DNA of 64,000 bases from Bradyrhizobium iriomotense (lineage in GTDB: Bacteria; Pseudomonadota; Alphaproteobacteria; Rhizobiales; Xanthobacteraceae). The translations under genes and the position numbers were made by a program. The notes beneath the pieces are model-generated. The model saw only the letters and a program-made list of their open reading frames with translations. It searched no databases and had not been told where the DNA came from. Positions 8,600 to 16,364 of this stretch are shown here, one piece after another. Where the stretch lies: contig NZ_BSOW01000021.1 of the NCBI RefSeq assembly GCF_030160715.1, positions 62,001-126,000 of the forward strand, in the 5' to 3' direction. Position 1 is the first letter of the stretch. Each line of letters starts with the position of its first letter.

Positions 8600-9474
8600 C
8601 AGGCGGCGTAGCGGTTGAATTTCGACTTCGAGATGGAGGTCGCTGCGACATGGACATGCTGCACGAGCTCGGCCTCGGCGCGCTCCTTGGTCCAGCGCGT
8701 GGTCGGCACCGAAATGTTGATCGCGGCAACCGCGCGGCCGTGCTCGTCGATGATCGGGGCTGCGACGGAAATATCGCCCATCACGGTCTCATTCATGATG
8801 ACGGCATAGCCGCGCTGCGCGGCGACGCGAATGCGCTCCAAGAGCACCTTCGGATCGGTCACCGTGAACGGCGTCAGCTTCTCGAGCAAGGTCCGCTTGA
8901 GCAGATCGAGCCGCTCCTCCTCCGGAAGCGCCGACAGGATCGCCGTGCCGGAAGCCGTGAAGAAGGTCGGCAACCGGCTGCCGATCACGATGTCGATGTT
9001 GATGAGGTGCTGCCCCGGAAAGCGCGCCACGAACACGACCTCGTGGCCGTCGAGCTCGTGCAAATTGCAGGTCTCTCCGAGATTGCGGCTGATCTCGAGC
9101 AGATGCGGGGAGGCCCGGTCGATCAGTTCGTTGGCCTTGAGATAGCTATGGGAGAACTGGAGCACCTTCGAGGTCAGCCCGTAATTGCGCGTGCCCTCGA
9201 TGCGCTTGAGATATCCGAGCGTCTCCAGCGTGTAGACCAGGCGCTGGGTGGCGCTGCGGTCGAGATCGGCCGCGCGCGCGATATCGGCAAGCGTCATGAA
9301 GCGTTGCGGCCCGTCGAAGGCGTGAAGGACCTGAAAGGCCTTCTCGGTCGAGCCGACGAACAGCGACGAACGCGCCAGCTCGGCGCTTTTCTCGACGCGC
9401 TTTCCTGCACGAGCTTTATCCGGGCTCTTGGCCTTGACAGCCTTCCTTGATCCGCCCTGGCCGCTACGCGCCAT
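8599..9474 (-). CDS. IclR-family transcriptional regulator
   Basis: DNA-binding repressor/activator of 291 residues. After a basic N-terminal tail comes the winged helix-turn-helix (AFQVLHAFDG ... LADIARAADLDRSATQRLVYTLETLGYL), then the IclR effector domain (LHELDGHEVVFVARF, TFFTASGTAILSAL, and near the end ISVAAPIIDEHGRAVAAINIS). ATG 9474 is chosen because AAGGGA lies 7 bases before it; an in-frame ATG at 9498 lacks this. It sits inside the catabolic operon, between the DapA-type and LldD-type genes, and is the obvious candidate to bind the palindrome at 15960-15980. The effector is probably a substrate or intermediate of that operon. Confidence 0.93.
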   Translation of the reverse strand: MARSGQGGSRKAVKAKSPDKARAGKRVEKSAELARSSLFVGSTEKAFQVLHAFDGPQRFMTLADIARAADLDRSATQRLVYTLETLGYLKRIEGTRNYGLTSKVLQFSHSYLKANELIDRASPHLLEISRNLGETCNLHELDGHEVVFVARFPGQHLINIDIVIGSRLPTFFTASGTAILSALPEEERLDLLKRTLLEKLTPFTVTDPKVLLERIRVAAQRGYAVIMNETVMGDISVAAPIIDEHGRAVAAINISVPTTRWTKERAEAELVQHVHVAATSISKSKFNRYAA

Positions 9475-9490
9475 GTCGTCGTCCCTTTCG

Positions 9491-10396
9491 TCATCCAACG
9501 TTTTCAGTGAGCGCCAACTGATTCTTGAGCTCGGCCCGGAATGCCGAGACCAGCGCCGGCGCCGGCTGCACCAGCGGCGCCAGCATTCGCGGCGCGTCGA
9601 CGCCGACCATGTCCATCACCGCCTTCATCGGCCCCGGATTGGTCTCGGCAAACGCCATGTTCATGAACGGGATCAGCCGCCGATGCAGCTCCAGCGCCTC
9701 CGCGGTGCGGCCGGCAACTGCCGTCTCGTAAATCTGGCGCCAGGCGCGCGGCAACAGGCAGGCGGTGACGACGATGCCGCCCTTGGCGCCGGCCGCCAGA
9801 TGCAGCGGGAACAGGCTGTCCTCGCCGCTGAGCACCGCAAAACTGTCGTCGACGCCGGCCACGACCTGAAGGAAATGATACATGTCGAGATTGCAGGCCT
9901 TCATGCCGATGATGTTGGGATGCTTCGAGAGCTCATGCAAAATCCTGGGCTCGATCGCGATCCGGGTGCGGTAGGGAATCTCGTAGATCAGGATGGGCAC
10001 CGGCGAGGCATCGGCATAGCGCAGGAAATAGTCGCGAACGCCGATCTGAGTCGGATTGGTATAATATGGCGTAAGAACCAGAAGGCCGTCCACGCCCTCG
10101 GCGGCGAATTCCTTGCCCGCCTGAAGAGCGTCGTGGAAACCGGTGTCGAGGACGCCCGCGATCACAGGCCCCCTGCCCGCCATGGCCTTCACCGACAGGC
10201 CGGCCATCCGGATGCGCTCGGCGCGGGCGAGCGCGCCATATTCGCCGGTGCCGCCGAGCGGCACCACGCCGTCGATGCCCTGCTTGAGCAGCCAGGCAAA
10301 CAGCGCTGAGACCGCCTCGGCGTCGATCGTGTCGTCGGCCTTCACCGGGGTCGGAATGGCGGGGAGCAGGCCGCGAAGACGATTTGCAATGAGCAT
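9491..10396 (-). CDS. Dihydrodipicolinate synthase (DapA) family lyase/aldolase
   Basis: Class I, Schiff-base TIM-barrel enzyme of 301 residues. The family acts on pyruvate and 2-keto acids as aldolase, lyase, dehydratase or deaminase. Key residues are visible: the GGTGEYGAL pyruvate-carboxylate loop, the Tyr of YEIPYRT and the Schiff-base Lys in IIGMKACNLD. It is unlikely to be the biosynthetic DapA because it lies in an operon with an ABC importer, an IclR regulator and two hydroxy-acid dehydrogenases. A catabolic role on a 2-keto acid made by those dehydrogenases is more likely. The exact reaction is not determinable here. It lies 31 bases downstream of the permease gene. Confidence 0.9.
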   Translation of the reverse strand: MLIANRLRGLLPAIPTPVKADDTIDAEAVSALFAWLLKQGIDGVVPLGGTGEYGALARAERIRMAGLSVKAMAGRGPVIAGVLDTGFHDALQAGKEFAAEGVDGLLVLTPYYTNPTQIGVRDYFLRYADASPVPILIYEIPYRTRIAIEPRILHELSKHPNIIGMKACNLDMYHFLQVVAGVDDSFAVLSGEDSLFPLHLAAGAKGGIVVTACLLPRAWRQIYETAVAGRTAEALELHRRLIPFMNMAFAETNPGPMKAVMDMVGVDAPRMLAPLVQPAPALVSAFRAELKNQLALTENVG

Positions 10397-10427
10397 GACG
10401 AGAACCTCTGGTTAGAACGCGGGATGA

Positions 10428-12236
10428 CTACCTTGCGGCAGCGCGCCGACGCAGGCGTTCGGCGACGAAGATCAAGAGTCCCATGAAGATGAACAAGCAG
10501 GTGGAGACGGCGGCGATCACCGGCGAGACCTGAAGCGTCACCTCGTCCCAAAACTGCTTTGGCAGCGTGGCGTTGAGGCCGCCGGTCGCGAACAGCGCGA
10601 TGGTGAGCTCGTCGAAGGAGGTCGCGAAGGCGAACAGGAACGAAGAGAACATGCCCGCGCCGAGAATCGGAAAGGTGATGTGGCGCAGCGTCGCAAAGGG
10701 ACGTGCGCCAAGGCTTTGCGCGGCCTGGTCGAGCCGCGTGTCGTAGTTGCGGAGCACGGCCATCATGGTCATGACGACGTAGGGCACCGCGACCACGGTA
10801 TGTCCGAGAACGAGGCCGAAGGCGCTGCCGACGAGGCCGATGCTGGCGAACACGTAGAACATGCCGACCGCGATGATCATGCGCGGCACGACGATCGGCG
10901 ACAGGATGAAGGCGAGCCAGGCGGCCTTGCCAGGGATGTTGCTCCTCACCAGCAGGAACGCCGCCGGCGTTCCGATCAGCATGGCGAGCCCACCTGTCCC
11001 GAGGCCAACCAGCAGCGAGCGCAGGAACGCCTGGGTCCATACCGGCGAATGCAGCACGGTCTCATACCAGTGCAGCGTAAATCCCTGCGGCGGCCAGTTG
11101 AGGCCGCCGGTGCCGAACGACAACGGGATCATCAGAAGCGTCGGCGCACTGATGATGACGAGCATGGTCCAGACGAAGGTCTGCAAGCCGAGGCCTGCCT
11201 TATCGGGATCGCGGTCGCGACGGCGCGACGGCAGCGCGAGAAGGATGCGATCGGAGATCACGCCGAGCAGCGTCAGCACGGTGTCGCCGATCCTCTGGAT
11301 CGGCCCGGCGAGGCGCGAGGGCGCCGCGCTGCGCGGCGCTGCCGCCCCCGTCATGGTCGACAGGCCGAGCAGCCGATCGTAGGCCGCAAAGACGATGAGC
11401 ACGACGATCAGGAGCAGCACGGAGATTGCGCCGGCGAATCCCCAGTTCAGCGTCTGCTGGACCTGGTCGATGATCAATTGCGTGATCATGGTCTCGCGGC
11501 GTCCGCCGAGCAGCGCCGGCACGATGAAGAAACCGATCGCGGTGACGAACACCATGATGCCGGCCGCGGCGACGCCGGGCAGCGAGAGCGGAAAATAGAT
11601 CTTCCAGAACGCCATGCCCGGCCGCGCCCCGAGGGTTGCCGCCGCGCGCGGCAGGTTGCGGTCGATGTTCTCCATCACCGAGAGCATGGTCAGCACGGCA
11701 AGCGGCAGCAGCGCATTCACCATGCCGACGAGGACGCTGCCAAAATTATAGAGCAGGCTCGCCGGGCTCGAAATGATGCCGAGCGACAGCAGCAGCTTGT
11801 TGATGACGCCATTGCGCCCGAGCAGCACGATCCAGGCGAAGGCGCGCACCAGGAAGCTGGTCCAGAACGACAGCAGCACCCAGAACAGCAACGTCGCCTT
11901 GCGCTCCTTGCCGACGACGGAAATCAGGTAGGCGATCGGGTAGCCGGTGACGACGCACACCAGCGTCGTCACCAGCGAGATCTTCAGCGTGATGAGGAGG
12001 ACGTCGATATAGACGGATGAGGCGAAGAGCTGGCGGTACGGCGCAAGCGTGAATCCGCTGTCGTTGTAGATGCTGAGCAGCAGCAGCTGGCCGACCGGGT
12101 AGACCAGGAAGAAGACGAGCAGCAGGACGAGCGGGCCGCCCATCGCGGCCCAGGTCCAGGCCTGCGACCGGGCGCGGAAGCGCGCCGTGGCCCGGAGCTG
12201 TCCCGGCTCGATCGCAGGTGCTTTGGCCACTGCCAT
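10428..12236 (-). CDS. Fused double ABC permease, spermidine/putrescine-type (PotB-PotC fusion)
   Basis: Inner-membrane importer subunit of 602 residues in which two binding-protein-dependent permease domains are joined in one chain. Each half has about six membrane helices and its own EAA coupling loop: AAATLGARPGMAFWKIYFP in the first half and AAQSLGARPFATLRHITFP in the second. They are joined by a roughly 80-residue polar linker containing RRRDRDPDK. Usual relatives encode the halves as separate PotB and PotC or use FbpB-like fusions. ATG 12236 starts 4 bases after the ATPase stop; a longer start at 12275 would overlap the ATPase. It should work with the ATPase (12241-13335) and binding protein (13364-14449). 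Confidence 0.92.
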   Translation of the reverse strand: MAVAKAPAIEPGQLRATARFRARSQAWTWAAMGGPLVLLLVFFLVYPVGQLLLLSIYNDSGFTLAPYRQLFASSVYIDVLLITLKISLVTTLVCVVTGYPIAYLISVVGKERKATLLFWVLLSFWTSFLVRAFAWIVLLGRNGVINKLLLSLGIISSPASLLYNFGSVLVGMVNALLPLAVLTMLSVMENIDRNLPRAAATLGARPGMAFWKIYFPLSLPGVAAAGIMVFVTAIGFFIVPALLGGRRETMITQLIIDQVQQTLNWGFAGAISVLLLIVVLIVFAAYDRLLGLSTMTGAAAPRSAAPSRLAGPIQRIGDTVLTLLGVISDRILLALPSRRRDRDPDKAGLGLQTFVWTMLVIISAPTLLMIPLSFGTGGLNWPPQGFTLHWYETVLHSPVWTQAFLRSLLVGLGTGGLAMLIGTPAAFLLVRSNIPGKAAWLAFILSPIVVPRMIIAVGMFYVFASIGLVGSAFGLVLGHTVVAVPYVVMTMMAVLRNYDTRLDQAAQSLGARPFATLRHITFPILGAGMFSSFLFAFATSFDELTIALFATGGLNATLPKQFWDEVTLQVSPVIAAVSTCLFIFMGLLIFVAERLRRRAAAR

Positions 12237-12240
12237 GGCG

Positions 12241-13335
12241 TCAGTGTCCCCTGCCGTCGCGGATCGCCACGGCATCCGCGGAATTCCAGCCGAGCGAGAC
12301 GCGTTGGCCGATCTCGTAAGGCGCCGCGCTCGATCGCGTCGGATAGGCCGCGACCAGCTGCGGCATGTCGGCCTTTTCGGGCGCGATGTAGAGCCGCGTC
12401 ATGCTGCCGCTGATCATCACGTCGACCAGCCTGCCGGTGAGCTGGCCGTTCGCCGCGTCCGCGACATGGAGGTTTTGGGGGCGGACCATGAGCTTGATCG
12501 GCTCGCCGGCCGTGAAGCTCGCGCCGTTGCCGACGGCGCGCGACGGCGCCGTCTGGTCTGCCAGCACGATGTCTAGCCCCTGCGCATCGACCTGCCGGAC
12601 CGTTGCGCTGAGCAGGTTGGACTCGCCGAGAAAGTCCGCAACGAAGACCGATTGCGGGCGGAAGTAGAGATCCTCCGGCGTGCCGAGCTGCTCGATCGCG
12701 CCTGCGTTCATCAGGCAGATGCGATCGGACATGGTCATCGCCTCCTCCTGGTCGTGGGTGACGTAGATGATCGTGGTGCGGAGCTCGCGATGGATGCGCT
12801 TGATCTCGAGCTGCATCTGGTCGCGCAGCTTCTTGTCGAGCGCGCCGAGTGGCTCGTCCATCAGGATGATCGCGGGCCGGTAGACGATGCAGCGCGCGAG
12901 CGCAATGCGCTGCTGCTGGCCGCCCGAGAGCTCGCGCGGATAGCGTTTTGCGACATGCGGAAGGCGCACCGTCTCCAGTGCCTCCGCGGTGCGCCGGCGC
13001 GCGTCGGCATCAGCGACCTTCCGCATCTTCAGCGGAAACGCGATGTTGTCCTCCACCGTCATGTGCGGAAACAGCGCGTAGTTCTGGAACACGACGCCGA
13101 TGTCCCGATCATAGGCCGGGCTGTGCGTCACATCGGCATCGTCGACCAGGATCTGACCTTCGTCGGGATGCGCAAGGCCCGCGATCAGGCTGAGCAGCGT
13201 CGTCTTGCCCGACCCCGAAGGGCCGAGCAGCGTGAGGAATTCCCCCTTCGCGACGTCGAGACTGGTCGGCGCCAGCGCGACGAAGTCGCCATAACGCTTG
13301 GTAAGTCCTTTGACGCGCAAGCTCGACGAAGTCAT
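12241..13335 (-). CDS. ABC importer ATPase, spermidine/putrescine (PotA) type
   Basis: Cytosolic ATPase of 364 residues that powers the fused permease. All ATPase motifs are canonical: Walker A GPSGSGKTT, Q-loop VFQNYALFPHMTV, signature LSGGQQQR, Walker B IILMDEPLGALD and H-loop YVTHDQEEAM. A C-terminal TOBE regulatory domain (about residues 240-364) is typical of the polyamine/iron/thiamine group. ATG 13335 is chosen because the reading frame upstream of it has no family similarity. Gene order is binding protein, ATPase, permease on the minus strand with short spacers, a single operon. Confidence 0.94.
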   Translation of the reverse strand: MTSSSLRVKGLTKRYGDFVALAPTSLDVAKGEFLTLLGPSGSGKTTLLSLIAGLAHPDEGQILVDDADVTHSPAYDRDIGVVFQNYALFPHMTVEDNIAFPLKMRKVADADARRRTAEALETVRLPHVAKRYPRELSGGQQQRIALARCIVYRPAIILMDEPLGALDKKLRDQMQLEIKRIHRELRTTIIYVTHDQEEAMTMSDRICLMNAGAIEQLGTPEDLYFRPQSVFVADFLGESNLLSATVRQVDAQGLDIVLADQTAPSRAVGNGASFTAGEPIKLMVRPQNLHVADAANGQLTGRLVDVMISGSMTRLYIAPEKADMPQLVAAYPTRSSAAPYEIGQRVSLGWNSADAVAIRDGRGH

Positions 13336-13363
13336 GCCCTGCCCCGATCGCGACGCTGCAGGC

Positions 13364-14449
13364 TCAAGCCAGGATCCAGCTATTGAAGCGCTCGATGACG
13401 GCGGCCTGGTTGTCGTACCAGAACTTCGCATCGATCTTCAGGCCCGCCTTGATGTTGTCCGGATAGGTCGGACAGTTCTTGGCGAGCTCCGGCTTGACGT
13501 AGTTGAAGGCCTCCGGCTGCGTGAGGCCGGCGGGGAAATATTCCATCAGCGCCGCCTGGCGCTTCGGATCGGAGGCGAACTTGATGAACTCGCGGCAGGC
13601 ATCCGCATTCGGCGTGCCGGCGAGGATCGACCAGTTGTCGCCGCCCCAGATGCCCTGGTTCCAGATGATCTCGACCGGTGCGCCGGCCGCCTGTGCGGCC
13701 TGCGGACGCGACACCCAGGTCGGCAGCAGGTCGATCTCGCCCGAGGTCAGCATCTGCTCGACCTGCGCGCCGCTCGTCCACCACACCGCGACGGAGGACT
13801 TGATCTTGTCGAGCGAGGCAAAGGCCTTGTCGAGATCGCAGGGGTAGACCTGCGCGGTCGGCACGCCCGCGCCCATCAGCGCTTCCTCGATCGTGTCGAA
13901 CGGATGTTTGCGCACGGCGCGGCGTCCCGGAAACTCCGCCACGTTCCAGAAATCGGCCCAGGACTGCGGCGCCTTGCGGCCCTTGAAGGCGTCCGTGCGG
14001 TAGGCCAGCACGGTGGTGTAGACGTTGGTGCCGACGCCGTAGGGCGACATGAATTCGGCCGGAATCGACTTGATGACGGGCTCGGATTCGAGGCCGTGCT
14101 TTTCGAGATATTGCTTGCTTCCGGTGGTCAGCAGCAGGATCGCGGGCCAGCTGATCTTGGCCATGTCCCAGGTGTAGTTCTTGGTATCGACCATGGTCTT
14201 GATCTGCGCGACCGGCTCGGCATTGGCCTGCACGCCGACCACCTCGATTCCGGTCGCTTCGGTGAACGGACGGTAGAACACCGCACCATAGGCCTTGGTG
14301 TAGATGCCACCATCGTCGCGCACGACGATGCGCTTGCCTGCGGCGCGTGAGGGAGACCACACGGCGGGTGCAGCGAGCGCGACGGCTCCGGCGCCCGCAG
14401 TGAGAAGCAGGCGGCGGCGGGAGGTGATGATCTTCGGAAGATGGCTCAT
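13364..14449 (-). CDS. Periplasmic ABC substrate-binding protein (PotD/extracellular solute-binding family 1)
   Basis: Binding protein of 361 residues for the adjacent polyamine-type importer. The N-terminus SRRRLLLTAGAGAVALAAPAV reads as a twin-arginine (Tat) signal, suggesting export in folded form. The mature part starts near AAGKRIVVRDDGG and shows PotD-like stretches (VGTNVYTTVLAYRTD, SWADFWNVAEFPGRRAV, EQMLTSGEIDLLPTW). ATG 14449 follows AGGGGACTGAC, a strong ribosome site. Polyamine-binding relatives use an acidic pocket, but its specificity cannot be read from sequence. Here the context (hydroxy-acid dehydrogenases, a DapA-type lyase) argues for an organic-acid-like ligand. Confidence 0.93.
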   Translation of the reverse strand: MSHLPKIITSRRRLLLTAGAGAVALAAPAVWSPSRAAGKRIVVRDDGGIYTKAYGAVFYRPFTEATGIEVVGVQANAEPVAQIKTMVDTKNYTWDMAKISWPAILLLTTGSKQYLEKHGLESEPVIKSIPAEFMSPYGVGTNVYTTVLAYRTDAFKGRKAPQSWADFWNVAEFPGRRAVRKHPFDTIEEALMGAGVPTAQVYPCDLDKAFASLDKIKSSVAVWWTSGAQVEQMLTSGEIDLLPTWVSRPQAAQAAGAPVEIIWNQGIWGGDNWSILAGTPNADACREFIKFASDPKRQAALMEYFPAGLTQPEAFNYVKPELAKNCPTYPDNIKAGLKIDAKFWYDNQAAVIERFNSWILA

Positions 14450-14450
14450 G

Positions 14451-15902
14451 TCAGTCCCCTCTGTGTGATGTTGCAATGGATGGTGACGGCAGAACGCGGC
14501 CGGGATTGAAGAGATCCTTTGGATCGAAAGCCTGTTTCACGGCGCGCATCAGCGTGAGCTCGACAGGCGGCTTGTAACGGGACATCTCGCCGGTCAGCGT
14601 GCGTCCGACCCCGTGCTCGGCGCTGAAGGTGCCGCGCAGCGAGCTTGCGACGTCGTTCATGGCGCGGCGGATTCTTTGCGCGACGGCGTCGCGATCACCG
14701 AGCGCGTCCCATTCGGCGAAGGTGAAGAACGGGATCAGATGGATGTTGCCGTCGCCCATGTGGCCGACGATCACGAAGGGCAGATCCGGCACGATGGCGT
14801 GCACGGCCGCCATCGCTCCCTCAATGAAGGAAGGTACGGCCGATACCGGCACCGCCGTATCGGAGGTCAGGCCGACGCCGGCCTTCTTGTTGGCTTCCGA
14901 CACGCTGTGACGCACCAGCCACATCGCCTTGCGCTGCGCCTCGCTCGCCGCGACGACGCCGTCGCTGATGACGCCGTCCTCGAGCGCGCGCTCGAGCACG
15001 GCCTGCATCGTGGCCGCAAGCTGTTCCGCGTTGCCGGTGTCGGACAGCTCGACCAGGACGTGCCAGGTGTCGATCCGTTCCACCGGACAGCGGCGGCCCG
15101 GCACCTTCTCCAGCACGAGCTCGATCTGCCTGGCGTTCATCAGCTCGAAGGCCGACAGCCGCGAGCTGCAGGCGGCCTGAAACAGGCCAAGCATGTCGAG
15201 CGCGCGCTGCGGATCGTCGACGGCGAGCCACGCCACGGCTTCCGCCTTCGGCAGCGGATGCAGCTTCAAGACGGCACCGGTGATGATGCCGAGCGTGCCT
15301 TCCGAACCGATGAAGAGATGCTTGAGGTCGTAGCCGGTGTTGTTCTTGCGCAGCGCCGAGAGGCCGTCCCAGATCGAGCCGTCGGGGAGCACGACCTCGA
15401 GGCCGAGCACGTTGTCGCGCGTATTGCCGTAGCGCAGCACACCGGTGCCGCCGGCATTGGTGGCGATGTTGCCGCCGATCTGGCAGGAACCCTCGGCGCC
15501 GAGGCTCACCGGATAAAGCCGGTCCGCCGCCGCGGCCGTCTCCTGGATGGTGGCGAGCACGCAGCCGGCGTCGACCACCATGGTGTTGTTGACGGGATCG
15601 ATCGACCTGATGCGGCGCATGCGCGTCAAGAGGATGATGACCGGCGGCTTGGAGAGTTCGGACGGCGTCGCGCCGCCGCACAGGCTGGTGTTGCCGCCCT
15701 GCGGCAGCACGGGCGTGCCGTTCTCGACGCAGAGGCGAACGATGGAAGCGACCTGCTCGGTATTCGCCGGAAGCACGGCACACAGCGCCGGGGCGCGAAA
15801 TCGACCGCGCCAATCCTCGGTGATCCCAGCGAGGTCCTGCTCGCGAGTCAGCACGGCCGTGTCGCCCAGCAAGCGCTTGAACGCCCCGATCAATGCCATC
15901 AA
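14451..15902 (-). CDS. FAD-linked D-2-hydroxy-acid dehydrogenase (GlcD/Dld-like)
   Basis: Flavoprotein of 483 residues with the VAO/PCMH fold: an FAD-binding N-half (VLPQGGNTSLCGGATP, then the LGAEGSCQIGGNIATNAGG pyrophosphate-binding stretch) and the FAD-oxidase C-terminal domain (HMGDGNIHLIPFF, FSAEHGVGRTL, His/Glu-containing and typical of GlcD and D-lactate dehydrogenases). It oxidises a D-2-hydroxy acid to the 2-keto acid. It is the first gene of the minus-strand operon; the start at 15902 follows GGGAGGCCGATTG, and the binding-protein gene starts 2 bases after its stop. Single-chain architecture without adjacent GlcE/GlcF suggests Dld-type electron transfer, which is inference. Confidence 0.93.
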   Translation of the reverse strand: MMALIGAFKRLLGDTAVLTREQDLAGITEDWRGRFRAPALCAVLPANTEQVASIVRLCVENGTPVLPQGGNTSLCGGATPSELSKPPVIILLTRMRRIRSIDPVNNTMVVDAGCVLATIQETAAAADRLYPVSLGAEGSCQIGGNIATNAGGTGVLRYGNTRDNVLGLEVVLPDGSIWDGLSALRKNNTGYDLKHLFIGSEGTLGIITGAVLKLHPLPKAEAVAWLAVDDPQRALDMLGLFQAACSSRLSAFELMNARQIELVLEKVPGRRCPVERIDTWHVLVELSDTGNAEQLAATMQAVLERALEDGVISDGVVAASEAQRKAMWLVRHSVSEANKKAGVGLTSDTAVPVSAVPSFIEGAMAAVHAIVPDLPFVIVGHMGDGNIHLIPFFTFAEWDALGDRDAVAQRIRRAMNDVASSLRGTFSAEHGVGRTLTGEMSRYKPPVELTLMRAVKQAFDPKDLFNPGRVLPSPSIATSHRGD

Positions 15903-15959
15903 TCGGCCTCCCGGATGGGACCGCCAGTGGTCCCGACCGCCTGTTTGATTTCAATTGCT

Positions 15960-15980
15960 ATGCGATTACTTCAATCGCAT
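15960..15980 (-). promoter_or_regulatory. Perfect palindrome, candidate IclR operator
   Basis: ATGCGATT-ACTTC-AATCGCAT, an 8-5-8 perfect inverted repeat, 57 bases upstream of the GlcD-type start and just downstream of the proposed -10 box. Position fits repression by the IclR regulator of the operon. Confidence 0.6.
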
Positions 15981-15987
15981 TATGCTG

Positions 15988-16016
15988 ATAATGGATTTGA
16001 GACTGGGCGGAGTCAA
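15988..16016 (-). promoter_or_regulatory. Candidate sigma70-type promoter of the hydroxy-acid operon
   Basis: On the minus strand TTGACT (16016-16011) and CATTAT (15993-15988) are separated by exactly 17 bases. The -35 matches five of six consensus bases and the -10 four of six. The predicted transcription start falls at the edge of the palindrome at 15960-15980. Confidence 0.5.
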
Positions 16017-16187
16017 GCGGGGCGCGCACAGGAATGGTGCGGGTCACGATGTCGCCCTTGCGAAAGCGGCAGACCGCTGCTCTCGGTGGATGTGGTTGAA
16101 TGCCGATTTAGACCCAGCGTTGCGTGACAATGCAGGCTGGTTATGGCGCTCGCTATGACGTTGGAGATGGATTTGGCCCAACCACCT

Positions 16188-16274
16188 CGTCATTGCGAGG
16201 AGCGAAAGCGACGACGCAATCCAGAGTGTCTCAGCGGAGGGACTCTGGAGTGCTTCGCTGCGCTCGCAATGACC
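16188..16274. repeat. REP-like palindrome, CGTCATTGCGAG family (copy 2)
   Basis: Begins CGTCATTGCGAGGAGCGAAA and closes with CGCTCGCAATGAC; inner arms AATCCAGAG and CTCTGGAG. It occupies part of the 462-base stretch between the GlcD-type gene and glpV. The rest of that stretch holds the promoter/operator above and the glpV terminator, and no gene. Confidence 0.85.
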
Positions 16275-16307
16275 GTGTAAATGCAGCGTGCAGTCGAGCA
16301 AAAGAAA

Positions 16308-16333
16308 AAAGGCCGGGATCGCTCCCGGCCTTT
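16308..16333. terminator. Intrinsic terminator of the glycerol operon
   Basis: Stem AAAGGCCGGGA / TCCCGGCCTTT with a 4-base loop, about 30 bases after the glpV stop; a poly-T tract follows on the minus strand (TTTTTTCTTTT). It is nearly the same stem as at 7428-7452. Confidence 0.85.
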
Positions 16334-16364
16334 CGGTCTTGCGGATGGCGTGGGCTGGTACGCC

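Noticed and set aside
10680..12020. 446-codon plus-strand frame opposite the fused permease
   Set aside because: Gln/His/Arg-rich shadow of the permease; no recognised motifs.
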